Source: Periplaneta americana (Eukaryota; Arthropoda; Insecta; Blattodea; Blattidae). From it: 64,000 bases of DNA. The notes beneath the pieces were generated by a model, which was not told where the DNA came from, did not search any database, and saw nothing but the letters and a program-made list of their open reading frames with translations. The DNA lies in the NCBI RefSeq assembly GCF_040183065.1, contig NC_091119.1, positions 189,330,043-189,394,042 of the forward strand, read 5' to 3'. The translations under genes and the position numbers were made by a program. Shown one piece after another: positions 10,995-21,735 of the stretch (its first letter is position 1; the number at the start of each line of letters is the position of its first letter).

Positions 10995-11086
10995 TAAAAT
11001 TGCAAAAGCAATTAGGTTTATATATTTTTTTGACTAAAAAAATTAGAATGGAAAGAATAAATGAAATAGAATTGAATGAAAAAAGT

Positions 11087-11232
11087 AAATAAATAAATAA
11101 AGAAAGAAAGAAAGAAAGAAAAAAAAAGAAAGAAATAAAGAAATAAAGAAATAAAGAAATAAAGAAATAAAGAAATAAATAAAGAAATAAAGAAATAAAT
11201 AAAGAAATAAATAAAGAAATAAAGAAATAAAT
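11087..11232. repeat. (AAAG)n / (AAATAAAG)n purine microsatellite
   Basis: 146 bp made almost only of A and G with regular T; the antisense reading gives hydrophobic FLISLF repeats that are not genes. Confidence 0.95.
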
Positions 11233-12120
11233 AGGAAGGTGAACAAATGCTGATTGTAAATACATACTAGAATGAGTTGAGTCTTGCACAAAACTAAAAG
11301 CAAGTGCAAGGTAAAATAAAAAAATGTGTTTATTAAATATGTAAATTGTAGAAATTGTATTTAAATAATACTATATCTTTGTGTAAAAAATTATTATAAA
11401 GTGTGTAATGTAAGGGTTCAATTGATTACTTGTATGTACTTTGTCCGTGATCTATAATATAATAAATATCATATCATTTCATATTAATGTCAATATCAAA
11501 CGTTCATCCAGTATAGGACGTTGGTTTGGTACTTAATGTAAATGAATGCTTTGAATACGTAGTTCCTGTATCTGCAGCCAATTATAAAGAGAGAAAAAGA
11601 AAATTGTTGCTAAAACTGGCTCTGCTGGATCTGAAAATGTGTCATTAGACAGGTGCGGAATATTTTCGACAGAGGCGAGCTGCTGTGCCTACTGACTTTC
11701 AAAATAGACTGCGAAATTCTTCAGAAGTGAGAGAGGCATAACGTTTATGTAAATTTAAAACCTTCACATTGGCGATCTCAAGAAGGCATTCGATGAGGTC
11801 TGGATCTCTTAATGGTGCGCGAAAACTTACCTCGTTCAAGCGACTTGTTCATGTTTACATTTGCTTCTTACAACTAGTGTCACCAGGTCAGGAACACAGG
11901 AACGGGTTTTTGCAAACGGGACCACCGCCTGGGGGGAGGGGGACTACCGGAGATGCTCAGTCTGCTAATTGTAATTCCATGTCTTACATATTTCTTCTAG
12001 TTAGCCATAATTGAATTGTCTTCTGACGCACTCACTGGAAATGCACGTCTCTTCAGTAGTGTTCACTAACAGACAACCTGTGAACTAAACCAGACTTCCG
12101 TATTATTTTTTCATATAAAT
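11233..12120. other. Unassigned stretch
   Basis: Contains AT-rich 3'-UTR-like sequence to about 11480. Around 11780-11815 the plus strand reads 'DLKKAFDEVW', reminiscent of RT motif A, but with no supporting context. The small ORF at 11769-12014 is not recognised. Confidence 0.35.
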
Positions 12121-12805
12121 CCTACGATTCCAGGTCTGGGATTCAATACAGTACAAAATTACATGGATAAATTATAATAAATAACATCTTAAAAATTAAT
12201 ATTCTTTAATTACAAAGCGCTTACATACATTTTTGTATTTAAAACTGTTTGAGTGAAATACAGTATATGAGGGTATTTCTTTATTTTTCTTTTTTGCATA
12301 ATACTACGATTCTAGGTCTAGAATCCAATATAGTACAAAATTACATGGATAACTAACAATAAATAACATCTTAAAAATTAATATTCTTTAATTACAAAGC
12401 GCTTACATACATTTTTGTATTTAAAACTGTTTGAGTGAAATAGATGAGGGTATTTCTTTATTTTTCTTTTTGCATAATACTACGATTCTAGGTCTAGAAT
12501 CCAATATAGTACAAAATTACATGGATAAATTATAATAAATAACATCTTAAAAATTAATATTCTTTAATTACAAAGCGCTTACATACATTTTTGTATTTAA
12601 AACTGTTTGAGTGAAATAGATGAGGGTATTTCTTTATTTTTCTTTTTGCATAATACTACGATTCTAGGTCTAGAATCCAATATAGTACAAAATTACATGG
12701 ATAAATTATAATAAATAACATCTTAAAAATTAATATTCTTTAATTACAAAGCGCTTACATACATTTTTGTATTTAAAACTGTTTGAGTGAAATAGATGAG
12801 CGTAT

Positions 12806-12860
<55 letters not shown>

Positions 12861-13060
12861 TTTGTTTGTTTGTTTGTTTGTTTGTTTGTTTGTTTGTTTG
12901 TTTGTTTGTTTGTTTGTTTGTTTGTTTTTTATTTATTTATTTCATAAATACTACAAATTACAATAAATAACATATTAAAAATCAATTTTCACTAATAACT
13001 ATTTACATACTTTTTAAATTTAAAACTGTTTGAGTTAAATAGATGAGGGTATTTCTTTGT
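12121..13060. repeat. Tandem array of 176-182-bp units, disrupted by microsatellite
   Basis: Units start at about 12122, 12304, 12480 and 12656 (182, 176 and 176 bp apart) with 'ctacgattctaggtctag'; each contains 'aattacaaagcgcttacat' and ends 'gatgagggtatttcttta'. A fifth, partial and diverged unit runs from 12942 to 13060, separated by a TTTA/GTTT microsatellite. Units 2-4 are almost identical, so the array was recently homogenised or amplified. Confidence 0.9.
12803..12942. repeat. (TTTA)n(GTTT)n microsatellite
   Basis: Compound tetranucleotide repeat expanded from the 'gggtatttcttta' end of the tandem unit. Confidence 0.95.
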
Positions 13061-13324
13061 TACAAATTCTAGGGCCAATATTACTACTATTATTGAAAGC
13101 AGTGACCGTTAAACAAACGTATTATATCCATGCCTGTATCTAAAACTTGTGTGATTTTTGTGTGTAAAATATAGCCTAACAATACATTGATATAAATTTG
13201 ATGTACTTTCAAGACTTCGAATTCTTTTAACAATTTCCCAGTAGAATGATTAATAACTTTTTAATCGTATTTTAATTATTCTTCTCCGTAATAAATTTAG
13301 TGAAATGAGGTCAGTAATATAGGT
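13061..13324. other. Unassigned stretch
   Basis: Nothing recognised. Confidence 0.4.
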
Positions 13325-13612
13325 GAGGAGGCGAGACCTGCCCCCAAACCGACCAGCCGTCTGCTGGCCTCACGGTCACACGCCGAAGCAGAGGTGGACG
13401 ATCATCCAACGAGAATGAAGGTATCGTGTGCTTAGCGCGATGATCACCCAGCAGGCTTCCGCTACCTATCGTAGCTCCCCAAGTGTATCACGATACTGGG
13501 TGGACACTGGTCCCATACACTGGCAGAAATTTCATGAGAAAATTTCTTCCCCCATGAAGACTCGAACCAGTGAGCATTCCGTAATGCGAGTCCTAGGTAA
13601 GATGCCTTAGAC

Positions 13613-14796
13613 CAGCGTTTCTCAAACTTTTTTGAAGTGGGGACCACTTTTTTAAGTCAGAACAGTTCCGCGGACCGCCTTACTCTTGTTCCCTTCGAAA
13701 ACAAATTTATCGTTTTTTTAGTATATTTTAATACCAGTATACTTATATTTTAAAGTAGAATTAATTAATTAAAACTAATTAAATTAAATTAATTTTATAT
13801 TGGTATTAACTAATTAAGCTAATGTTAATAGAAGAAAATTCATTTTTGTTTCTTTCATAATTCAAGGCTATTAGAGTTTGGATAATCTTTAACTTATTAA
13901 CTAAAAAAAAATGTTGGTACTCACATTAATGAGATGGATGAGTCTGCCGATTCTTGCACAGTTGTTCTATATTTGGACGCATGCTGGTAAGCTTAAGTCG
14001 GAGATCGTCACATACATCGAGTCGATTTCGGTAGTCTACTTTGTTTTTATTAGAGTTAGTGATGAAAGCCCTTTCTCACACAGATACGTAGAAACAAACT
14101 GAATTATAATCTCTAAAGCACCATTGTACAGTTCACTGTATTCTCTTTTCACTTGTGATGCAGTCCAGAAATTAACCATACCTTCCGCTTCGAATTTCAT
14201 TTTAAGTCCGGTCTCATTCGAGAGTTCAATTAACTGTTCTCTTTCACTCAATGAAAGTTTGTTAGTTTCAATATCGCAATGAAAGTGATTACGAATCCAT
14301 GAAAATTCGTCATGTTTACTCGGAAAATAAGTTTCAAATTGTGACCTCAGAGTTGTATTATTGGTGTACGACGTACAGTACGTGACCATTTCAATGTGCA
14401 GACTGGGTGTCGGCAACACTATTAAGAAAGTCATAAATAAATGGAAAGGTTTGGTCCCCTGTTATGAATTTGGGTGGTCCCTGGCTCGGTTACAGGGGCG
14501 GCGCCAGATGTGCAGGGAAAAGGTGGCGAGAAACACCACGTTCATAGTGCTTTAAATCCCTCTTTTGTTGTTGAGAGTAGAGTGGGAAGTCAGTAGGCGG
14601 ATAAGGTAATAAATTTTATAAAATGTCAGTACTGAGAGAAAAAGTGAAAGGCGATTGTCAAGTGTCATTTCCAAACTCTGAGATTTTCAGCTATTAAGTG
14701 ATACCCAATTCGTTTGAATTTTATTTTTTTGAAGGCCCACAAGGGCAGACCTCGAGGACCACAGGTGGTCCGCGGACCATAATTTGAAAAACACTG
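13613..14796 (-). mobile_element. hAT element (Buster-like), partly deleted
   Basis: Ends are CAGCGTTTCTCAAACTTTTT and, from the right, CAGTGTTTTTCAAATTATGG. An 8-bp duplication brackets it: CCTTAGAC (13605-13612) and CCCTAGAC (14797-14804), one mismatch. Its TA at positions 4-5 fits the nnnTAnnn preference described for Buster hATs. The minus strand carries the transposase C-terminus (next entry). A shorter relative is at 20862-21374. Confidence 0.85.
13926..14434 (-). pseudogene. hAT transposase C-terminus (ZBED5/SCAND3-like)
   Basis: The frame from 14434 reads, after about 32 unrelated residues, WIRNHFHCDI, LSLSEREQLIELSNETGLKM, NFWTASQVKREY and then FVSTYLCEKGLSSLTLIKTK. That is the C-terminal dimerisation region of Buster-type hAT transposases, the family that also gave rise to vertebrate ZBED5 and SCAND3-like genes. 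A stop and frameshift at about 14036 interrupts it; the other frame continues YRNRLDVCDDLRLKL and ends ...HPSH with a stop at 13926-13928. The BED finger and the first catalytic residues are missing. The gene is dead, but it identifies the transposase class that mobilised this element. Confidence 0.85.
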
Positions 14797-14830
14797 CCCT
14801 AGACCACGACACCACGGCGCGGGTCAGGAA

Positions 14831-15379
14831 AAGATGTATCCTTAGTATGTAATTATAAAAGGAAAGTACCAAAGTTAATTTAATGAATAAATGGATATTA
14901 AGTAAATGACCATGATATCAACAAGATGACAGCGCTCGCCATCTTAACGGCAAAAACCAGCCATATCCTCCTCGCCCCGTTGCGTGATCACTTGATCAAA
15001 TCTCAGTCCCCCTCGCGTATGTGGTACCTAAGAGGTTACGTACAATTTCGGCTTCCCCTTCAAAATTTTCTAGAGCTCCTTCAGTGGAGCAGCGTAACCC
15101 GGAGTGAGACTAGTGGCCAACAGGCTTGGAGCTCACATACTTAGTTTTGTACAGCCCCCAACCCCTTGCAAGGACGCGTTTTGCGTACTTTTTAAATTTG
15201 TCCTCCCAATTCTCTTTCGATTTTTCGATTTTTTTCGATATCAACAACGAAGCCGTAAGTCTCTACTGACACTCTTCAAGTCTCGTAATGTTAACTGGAG
15301 TTCAAAATTACCTAACTACACCAGAATGGTGAGACAGTGATGATTGTGCGTAACTCAGAAAACTTTGACAATGACATTA
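14831..15379. other. Unassigned stretch
   Basis: Relatively GC-balanced, with several short ORFs in different frames and no recognised domain. It could be unique host sequence. Confidence 0.4.
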
Positions 15380-15752
15380 GCAGAGGAAGAGTTTTCTTAA
15401 GACAAGAGAAAGGAAAGTAGTCAGGGGAATTTTTTGAGAGATAAGGAGGACAAGAAGGAATGCGGAGCTTGGAGAGCTTTATAATGAACCAGCTGTAGTG
15501 TCCGAAATAAAAAGTGACAGGTTGAGGTACCTCGGACACACGAAGAGAGACTGGCGAAGAAAGTATTTAGACCTCTTGGAAACCAGGTGGCCGGCGACAG
15601 AGAGGCAAGGCAGGGGAAAGATGATTGGGCGATGTAGACAAGGACTTGAAGTTGGGAGTTGAATGATAGAGAACAGAGTAGAGACTAGAGAAGAATTGGC
15701 TGGAATTGTTCAAGACGACAAGTCCATCATGAACTGTTCAGTAGTAGTAGAA
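15380..15752 (+). pseudogene. LINE family C 3' end, frameshifted
   Basis: One frame near 15442-15555 reads RRNAELGELYNEPAVVSEIK, then DRLRYLGHTKR; a shifted frame continues KKVFRPLGNQVAGD. This is the C-terminus of an insect LINE ORF2, similar in layout to family A (NTELHALYSSP...RRLRWAGHVAR) but clearly different in sequence. Several frameshifts and stops break it. Confidence 0.75.
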
Positions 15753-15898
15753 TAAAATCAATGACAAAAGATAGCGGATTTGAGGAAACCGCTCTGATTG
15801 GAGGAATTAGGACAATAGTAATATACATTACAAGAGCGGTATGTTGAAGTTTTCATGTTCGAGGAAAAGTTTGAAAAAGCGAAACGTAGTTGAGCTTT
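15753..15898. other. Short unassigned gap
   Basis: Nothing recognised before the duplicated 600-bp sequence. Confidence 0.4.
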
Positions 15899-16520
15899 TT
15901 AATTTCCGAGAATTGAAAGAAAACATATTGCTCGTGTATCGTACATTATTTTGTGCTAAGATCGTTTATTACATACCTGAAAGACGAATTTCTAATTAGT
16001 TGCAATGAAATCTCCATCTTGGTTTCTGTTCAATGACTGCAAATTTGCAAAACAAAAATATCTATCTTCAACATTGTTGCTTTAAAATGTTTTCTGTGTT
16101 TACTATATTGCAGCAGGCCGTGATATACGTCTATCTCCCCCCCCCCCAATCTATTATGAGTCTGGAATCTTGTTGATTTTTTCACGGCTTCCTTAATGTT
16201 ACTTGCATCACGAATGCAGTAACTTTAGTGGAGTTGTAGAGTTTACTTAATTTTTTGAAAATATTTAAAAACAATAATTAACAGTGCAATTTAGGTGAAA
16301 TTGCAGTGGTAAGTTTCCAATTTATAATTATTACTATATTGAACGTCTCTAAAAATAATATGTTAAAAGCCTAAAGCAGTAAAATCAATATGTCACTTAA
16401 GCGGTAAGAAGAGGGAAGTTGTTATGTGTGTTAGGTTGGGAATACTGAATGTGGAATTTTAGACTTTCCACGGATTGGTTTTGTGCGGAAACCAAGCAAA
16501 TACGCACGATCTCGCACAAA
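15899..16520. repeat. 600-bp dispersed repeat, copy 1
   Basis: From 'atttccgagaattgaaagaa' to 'gcacgatctcgcacaaa' this sequence recurs in direct orientation at 19498-20074 with few differences. The main ones are a poly-C run here (16137-16148) against T/C there, and a short extra 'gcaaaacaaaaatatctatc' block here near 16050. It has no ORF. The type of element is unknown. Confidence 0.85.
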
Positions 16521-16523
16521 TAA

Positions 16524-16612
16524 AAATACAATTCGCTGTAAGATTTAAGTGCGTATATTGAACGGAACGGAGTAAGTTATGAATTACAGTCAATCCTCCA
16601 ATAACAATATAA
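16524..16612. repeat. Interspersed repeat F, copy 2
   Basis: 'caattcgctgtaagatttaa' and 'gaacggaacggagtaa...cctccaataac' match 6900-6986 and the end of 58066-58162. Confidence 0.45.
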
Positions 16613-16730
16613 TTATAATAATTATTTATTAAGCTGAAGTTAAGGCCATTAGACATTCTCTTCCACTTCATCATGAATCAACCTGAGATACAATGTCATT
16701 CGGACAATATAATTATAACATACAATGAAA

Positions 16731-16869
16731 TTAACTGATACTGATAACTGATTACTTATACTGATAACTGATTAATGGTAACTGATACTGATAACTGATA
16801 CTTATAACTGATTATTGATAACTGATTATTGATACTGAAAACTGATTACTGGTAACTGATACTGATAAC
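16731..16869. repeat. GATAACTGAT-type minisatellite, left part
   Basis: Irregular tandem repeats of 'aactgatactgat' / 'actgattactgg'. The array resumes at 17568-17669 after the inserted hAT MITE. Confidence 0.85.
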
Positions 16870-17567
16870 AAGGATTTTGATGACCTATAAATCATAAAAA
16901 AATGTCCTAAAAACAATGCATTTATGAACTAAAAATCTTTAAAAAATGCCCTTAAAAATGCCCTAAAATTGATCTTGCATAATTGGCTTAGTAGGAGTAT
17001 TAATATTGAGACTAATAATTAAATTAAATTCTAGTACCAACATTCCTATTTAATTTTACATAATTTTTCTTTAATTCATTATTTTAAGTTGTGTAATCAA
17101 GATGTAAAATTATTTTACCTGATGTAGTTCCACGTAGTCCACCACAAGGCCACTCTTATCCGGAACTAGCAGGTATAGAGGAGTCTGTATTGAAGGGGTG
17201 GTTGGACTGATCCATTACGTGGGGGTGTACTACGTTAAAATGACAATATTTGTGTAGAAAAACGATTCAAATAATATACAAAATAATGGGTATTAATTGA
17301 AAAAATATGTAGAGAAAATATCAAAGGAAATAAATAATATTTTACATTAATAATGGGGATTTATGGCCAAAATTAAATGAAAATACCCAAAAAATGACCG
17401 AATAAATCAAAAAATGTTCTTATGAGTTGTAAGAAGTAAAAAATGCAAAAAATGCCTTAACAAATATGTTTTAAAACACTCAGTTTATCACATAACATAT
17501 AAATACTAAAGCAGCAATGTTTCTGGCTTGCTAGAAAAAAGATGCAATTTCATCAAAATCCTAGCCC
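16870..17567. mobile_element. hAT MITE, TAGGGCTAGG family, copy 1
   Basis: About 90% similar by eye to the copy at 60063-60754. The left terminus has decayed to 'aaggattttgatga'; the right one is 'catcaaaatcctagccc'. It is inserted inside the GATAACTGAT minisatellite. Many 'aaaatgcc' / 'aaatgtcct' repeats lie near both ends. No transposase. Confidence 0.75.
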
Positions 17568-17669
17568 AACTGATTACTGGTAACTGATACTGATACCTGA
17601 TTACTGATAATTGATAACTGATTACTGATAATTGATAACTGATTACTGATAACTGATGCTGATACTGAA
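17568..17669. repeat. GATAACTGAT-type minisatellite, right part
   Basis: Continuation of the array from 16731-16869. Confidence 0.85.
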
Positions 17670-18325
17670 ATCTTGAAATGGTTACATTGCCTTTTCTATC
17701 AGTATTTTTTTATCTTTATCATAAGTAGCCTAACTGAAGTCAGACGTATTCCAACCTCTTTTCACTCCAAAAATAAAAACGAAAACTTTGTCTCTCTGTC
17801 GTTGCTTGATGCAGCCAATCTCTGTAATACACTGACATACTATTAAAATCCTTCGGTTTGCTGTTCAAGTAAAACCGTTGCAGTTCTTCCTAATGAATCA
17901 TGATCGACAGGGAATTTCATCGAACGGTTTTGCGGCCCTAGCGATACCGTAGCTCGTCCTCCACGGTTACTAGAAACTGGTGTTCCTAGAAAAACACGGA
18001 ACTTCCAAAACAATCCACGATGAACTGGAAAATGTGTTCAAGGCGGCCAGTTCCGAGATCCAACCGGGGAAACAGGTTTGATATCGCTATATTCGCTATA
18101 CTTTTTTCTCTTACAACTGGATAAAATCAGATGCAGTTATGTGTCCATTCATGTCAAGATACCGCAAGACGGAGGAGAAAGCGCCGCCCGTGCCTATCCT
18201 GCAGCCCAGTCTGAGACTCCGCATTGCGGAAAGAGTGAAAATATCCTGGCTCACAGGATTGCTGAAAGTTCCCTCTCCACACCTGCCAATCATTACATTA
18301 GAGAAAATTAATAGGCGTACGTGAA
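17670..18325. other. Unassigned, possibly unique sequence
   Basis: Balanced base composition; overlapping short ORFs at 18078-18324 on both strands without recognisable domains. Confidence 0.4.
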
Positions 18326-19275
18326 CAGATGAGAAGATTCAGAACTTGGAAGAAGTACTTGAGGTTATGGGATGGGGGAGATGACACCGAGGAGCAAATA
18401 AAAGAAACAGAGAAGAGAAGAAAGGAAAAGAGAAGAGAAAAAGTACAAAGAAGAGAAAGAAGAGCAAAAGAAGGACCGAGGAAAAGGTTACAATGAGAGA
18501 AGAGGAAATAAAGTATAATGAAAGAAGAAGAGGGAAAGAGTAAAGATTATGAAGATAAGGGAAAGAAAAAGTAAAGGCAAGAATAGGGCGAGAAGAAAAA
18601 TAGAAAAGGGAAAGGAGAGTGAAGGGAAGAGGAAAAAGTAGAACGAGAAAGAAAGTGAAGGGAATGACAAAGGATAAGAAAAGGAGGAAATGAATGAGAA
18701 GCAGGAAAGAAAAGGGGGATAAATATGAGTGGAAATAGGAGTTGAGGAAGAGGAATGAAGTGTAAGTTGTGGAAGAGGAACGAAGTGGGAGTTGTGGAAG
18801 AGGAACGAAGTGGGAGTTGAGGAAGAGGGAGGAGAGGTAGTGGGAGCTGAGTAAGAGGAAGAAAGTGAGAGTTGAGGAACAGGGACGAAGTGGTAGGAAT
18901 TGAGGAAAAGGGACGAAGTGGGAGTTGAGAAAGAGGAAGGAAGTGGGAGCTGAGGAAAAGGGACGAAGTGGGAGCTGAGGAAGAGGAAGGGTTTTGACTT
19001 CAAGAAGAAGGAGAAAAGAAGAAGAAGAAGAAGAAGCAGAAGTGTTAGTAGTTGAAGAGGTATAAGACTAAAAGGGGGTAGGAGTTGAAAAAGAGGATCA
19101 TAGATAGTAGTTGAATAAAAAGAGTGGAGGATAGGATTTAACAAAGATGAGGAGGAGAGGTGAGAGTCGAAGAAGAAGAAGAAGAAGAAGAAGAAGAAGA
19201 AGAAGAAGAAGAAGAAGGAGAAGAAAAAGAAGATGAAAAAGAAAATGATGATGAAATAGGAACACGAGTTAAAGA
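18326..19275. repeat. Polypurine (GA-rich) block with internal minisatellite
   Basis: About 950 bp in which the plus strand is almost all A and G. From 18735 to 19000 it is built of about 25-35-bp units of the form 'gaagtgggagttgaggaaga'. A pure (GAA)n run lies at 19169-19217. The 218-residue antisense ORF at 18488-19144 is a low-complexity by-product (S, L, F, P), not a gene. Confidence 0.9.
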
Positions 19276-19444
19276 AGAAAAGTTAGGAGTTGGAGAAGAA
19301 TTTTTTGTGATAAGTGCATAAGAATAATGTAATTTTCAGTTAAAAAATTGAAAAACAAAATCTGTACAAATCAATTAAGAACACATTTTTAGCTTCAAAA
19401 TATTAGCCAATTAAAGAAATGATACTTCTGAATAGTTCATTCTC

Positions 19445-19497
19445 TATTTTTTTATTTTTATTTTAGTAGGTTATTTTACGACGCTTTATCAACATCA
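19445..19497 (-). repeat. SINE type 1, 3' end fragment
   Basis: 'aggttattttacgacgcttt' is the complement of the 3' end of the SINEs at 42439 and 58753. It is cut off at the start of the 600-bp repeat. Confidence 0.65.
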
Positions 19498-20074
19498 TTT
19501 CCGAGAATTGAAAGAAAACATAGCGCTCGTGTATCGTACATTATTTTGTGCGAAGATCGTTTATTACATACCTGAAAGAGGAATTTCTAATGAGTTGCAA
19601 TGAAATCTCCATCTTGGTTTCTGTTCAATGACTGCAAATTTGCTTTAAAATGTTTTCTGTGTTTACTATACTCCAGCAGGCCGTGATATACGTTTGTCTT
19701 TTTTTTCCCCCAGTCTATGATGAGTCTGGAATCTTGTTGATTTTCTCACGGCTTCCTTAATGTTACTTGCATCACGAATGCAGTAACTTTAGTGGAGTTG
19801 TAGAGTTTACTTAATTTTTTCAAATATTTAAACACAATAATTAACAGTGCAATTTAGGTGAAATTGCAGTGGTAAGTTTCCAATTTATAATTATTACTAT
19901 ATTGAACGTCTCTAAAAATAATATGTTAAAAGCCTAAAGCAGTAAAATCAATATGTCACTTAAGCGGTAAAAAGAGGGAAATTGTTATGTGTTAGGTTGG
20001 AATGTGGAATTTTAGACTTTCCGCGGATTGGTTTTGTGCGAAAACCAAGCAAATACGCACGATCTCGCACAAAA
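19498..20074. repeat. 600-bp dispersed repeat, copy 2
   Basis: Direct copy of 15899-16520; see that entry for the differences. Confidence 0.85.
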
Positions 20075-20710
20075 GTATTATACCTCCGGGAATGGACAGT
20101 AAGACAAACAATCTACTAGCGGAATGTAGGTTGCTATGGAAATTGGATCACAAAACACAAATCTAGAACTCAGCCTGCTTAACGAGGTTGTACGGACTGT
20201 AATGTAAATCATTAGATAATTATTCTAAGAAATGTGATGCCACTAATTCCCGGAGGCTCTTCCGAGCGCGGAAATATATGGCCATCATTTACCCTGTCAC
20301 GACCTCTCCGGTGTTAACACCAAATAAGGGCGTGTTTCCTTTCCTTACTTGCATTCGTCTAAGTATGAACAACATGTTTCAAGTCTGTAGCATGCTTGTC
20401 AGGGGAGAAAAAAAACGAATGTATTGTCCATGCTGAATGCCAGTAAATTTCCCGTAAGTTGTGCCTCTGGTAATGACGGCTACTTGCACGGATTATTAAT
20501 AGCATAGTTAACATAGCGACTTAGAGTGCTGAAGACAATAATTGCAAATGACTCAACAATTAAGTATACTTACTTTATAGTTTCTTGCGAAAATTGTCTC
20601 TCTTTGAAAGTTCAAAGTATTGAGTTTTACATAGTGAGTTTGAACTGAATATGTTATTTCGTAAACATTTACAGGTCCCATCACCATGATAAGTCATCTC
20701 CCACTGATAT
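20075..20710. other. Unassigned stretch
   Basis: Nothing recognised. At 20712 'atatagggtgattcagaaag' resembles a transposon terminus of the TACAGRGTGATTC kind. Confidence 0.4.
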
Positions 20711-20832
20711 ATAGGGTGATTCAGAAAGAAGACTAAAGGCTAGTTCGCAATAAAATGGGAACGGAAACGGCAACGAGAACGGCAACGGAAATAATGTTAA
20801 AATGAATTTAAATGTGAGCATTCACAATAGTT

Positions 20833-21701
20833 GTCCCGCGCCGTGGCGTCGTGGTCTAAGGCAGCGTTTCTCAAACTCTTTTGAAGTGGGGACCACTTTT
20901 TAAAGTTAGAACAGTTCCGCGGACCACCTTACTCTTGTTCTCTTCGAAAGCAAATTTATCATTTTTGTAGCATATTTTAATACCAGTATACTTATATTTT
21001 AAAACAGAATTAAGGTTCGGTACTTTGGTCTTCTGTTATGAATTAGGGTGGTCCCTGGCTGAGTTACAGGCGCGGCGCCAGATGTGCAGGGAAAAGATGA
21101 TGAGAAACACCACGTATATAGTGCTTGAAATCCCCACTCTGAGAGTAGAGTGGGAAGTCGGTAGACGGGTATAGTAATAAATTTAATAAAATGTCAGTAC
21201 TGGGAGAAAAAGTGAAATTCGATTGTCATGTGTCATTTGCAAACTCTGAGATTTTAAGCTATAGTGTGATACGCAGTTCGTTTGAATTTTATTTTTTCTT
21301 CTCTTTTTGAAGGACCACAAGGACAGACCTCGAGGACCACAGGTTGTCCGCGGATCGTAGTTTGAGAAACGCTGGTCTAAGGCATCCTGCCTAGGACTCG
21401 CGTTACGGAATGCGCGCTGGTTCGAGTCCTCATGGGGGAAGAAAATTTTTCTCACGAAATTTCGGCCAGTGTATGGGACCGGTGCCCACCCAGCATCGTG
21501 ATGCACTTGGGGAGCTACGATATGTAGCGAAATGCAGTTGCGAAAGCCAGCTATAACGGTTGGGAGGATCATCGTGCTAACCACAAGATACCTCCATTCT
21601 GGTTGGATGATCGTCCACCTCTGCTTCGGCATGTGGACGTGAGGCCAGCAGCCGGCTGGTCGGTCTGGGCCCTTCACGGGCTGTAGCGCCACGGATTACG
21701 G
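20833..21701 (+). mobile_element. tRNA-derived SINE (type 4), split by a hAT element
   Basis: Bracketed by a 13-bp duplication with one mismatch, ATTCACAATAGTT (20820-20832) and ATTCACAATATTT (21702-21714). The head CCCGCGCCGTGGCGTCGTGG is followed by the hAT at 20862-21374, then 'catcctgcctaggactcgcg', the B box GGTTCGAGTCC and a body ending 'cgggctgtagcgccacgga'. A-box and B-box sequences give it a pol III-type internal promoter of tRNA origin. Confidence 0.9.
20862..21374. mobile_element. hAT MITE, CAGCGTTTCTCAAACT family
   Basis: Termini CAGCGTTTCTCAAACT and its exact complement at the right end, with a perfect 8-bp duplication GTCTAAGG (20854-20861, 21375-21382). It is an internally deleted relative of 13613-14796: both share 'gaagtggggaccac', 'gttccgcggacc' and 'gcgccagatgtgcaggg'. 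No coding sequence left. Confidence 0.95.
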
Positions 21702-21735
21702 ATTCACAATATTTAATGGAAAGCCTGAAAGCCTG

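Larger units (their letters stand above)
13325..14830 (-). mobile_element. tRNA-derived SINE (type 4), split by a hAT element
   Basis: On the minus strand the SINE head runs from about 14820 (cccgcgccgtggtgtcgtgg), is interrupted at the sequence GTCTAAGG by the hAT at 13613-14796, and resumes with 'catcttacctaggactcgca', the B-box-like GGTTCGAGTC and the SINE body down to about 13330. Related copies: 20833-21701 and 37745-38076. Confidence 0.8.
20735..21735. mobile_element. Harbinger-like MITE remnant hosting a SINE
   Basis: 'aggctagttcgcaataaaat' with 'aacggaaacggcaacg' repeats and 'gtgagcattcacaatag' resembles termini of the element at 2595-2969. The right part after the SINE ends 'aatatttaatggaaagcct', a weak inverted match to the left end. 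No sure target duplication. Confidence 0.4.

Noticed and set aside
10924..11309. Two overlapping membrane-protein-like ORFs on the minus strand
   Set aside because: Produced by the AAAG/AAATAAAG microsatellite; hydrophobicity comes from TTT/CTT codons.
11780..11815. RT motif A-like 'DLKKAFDEVW'
   Set aside because: Ten residues only, with no neighbouring RT motifs in any frame.
16731..17669. CRISPR-like array
   Set aside because: The repeats are irregular short GATAACTGAT units without spacers, in a eukaryotic transposon-rich context.
18488..19144. 218-codon open frame on the minus strand
   Set aside because: It is the pyrimidine strand of the GA-rich block; low-complexity S/L/F/P peptide with no domain.
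21183..21692. 169-codon minus-strand ORF
   Set aside because: It spans the border between a hAT MITE and SINE body; no homology and not shared with other SINE copies.
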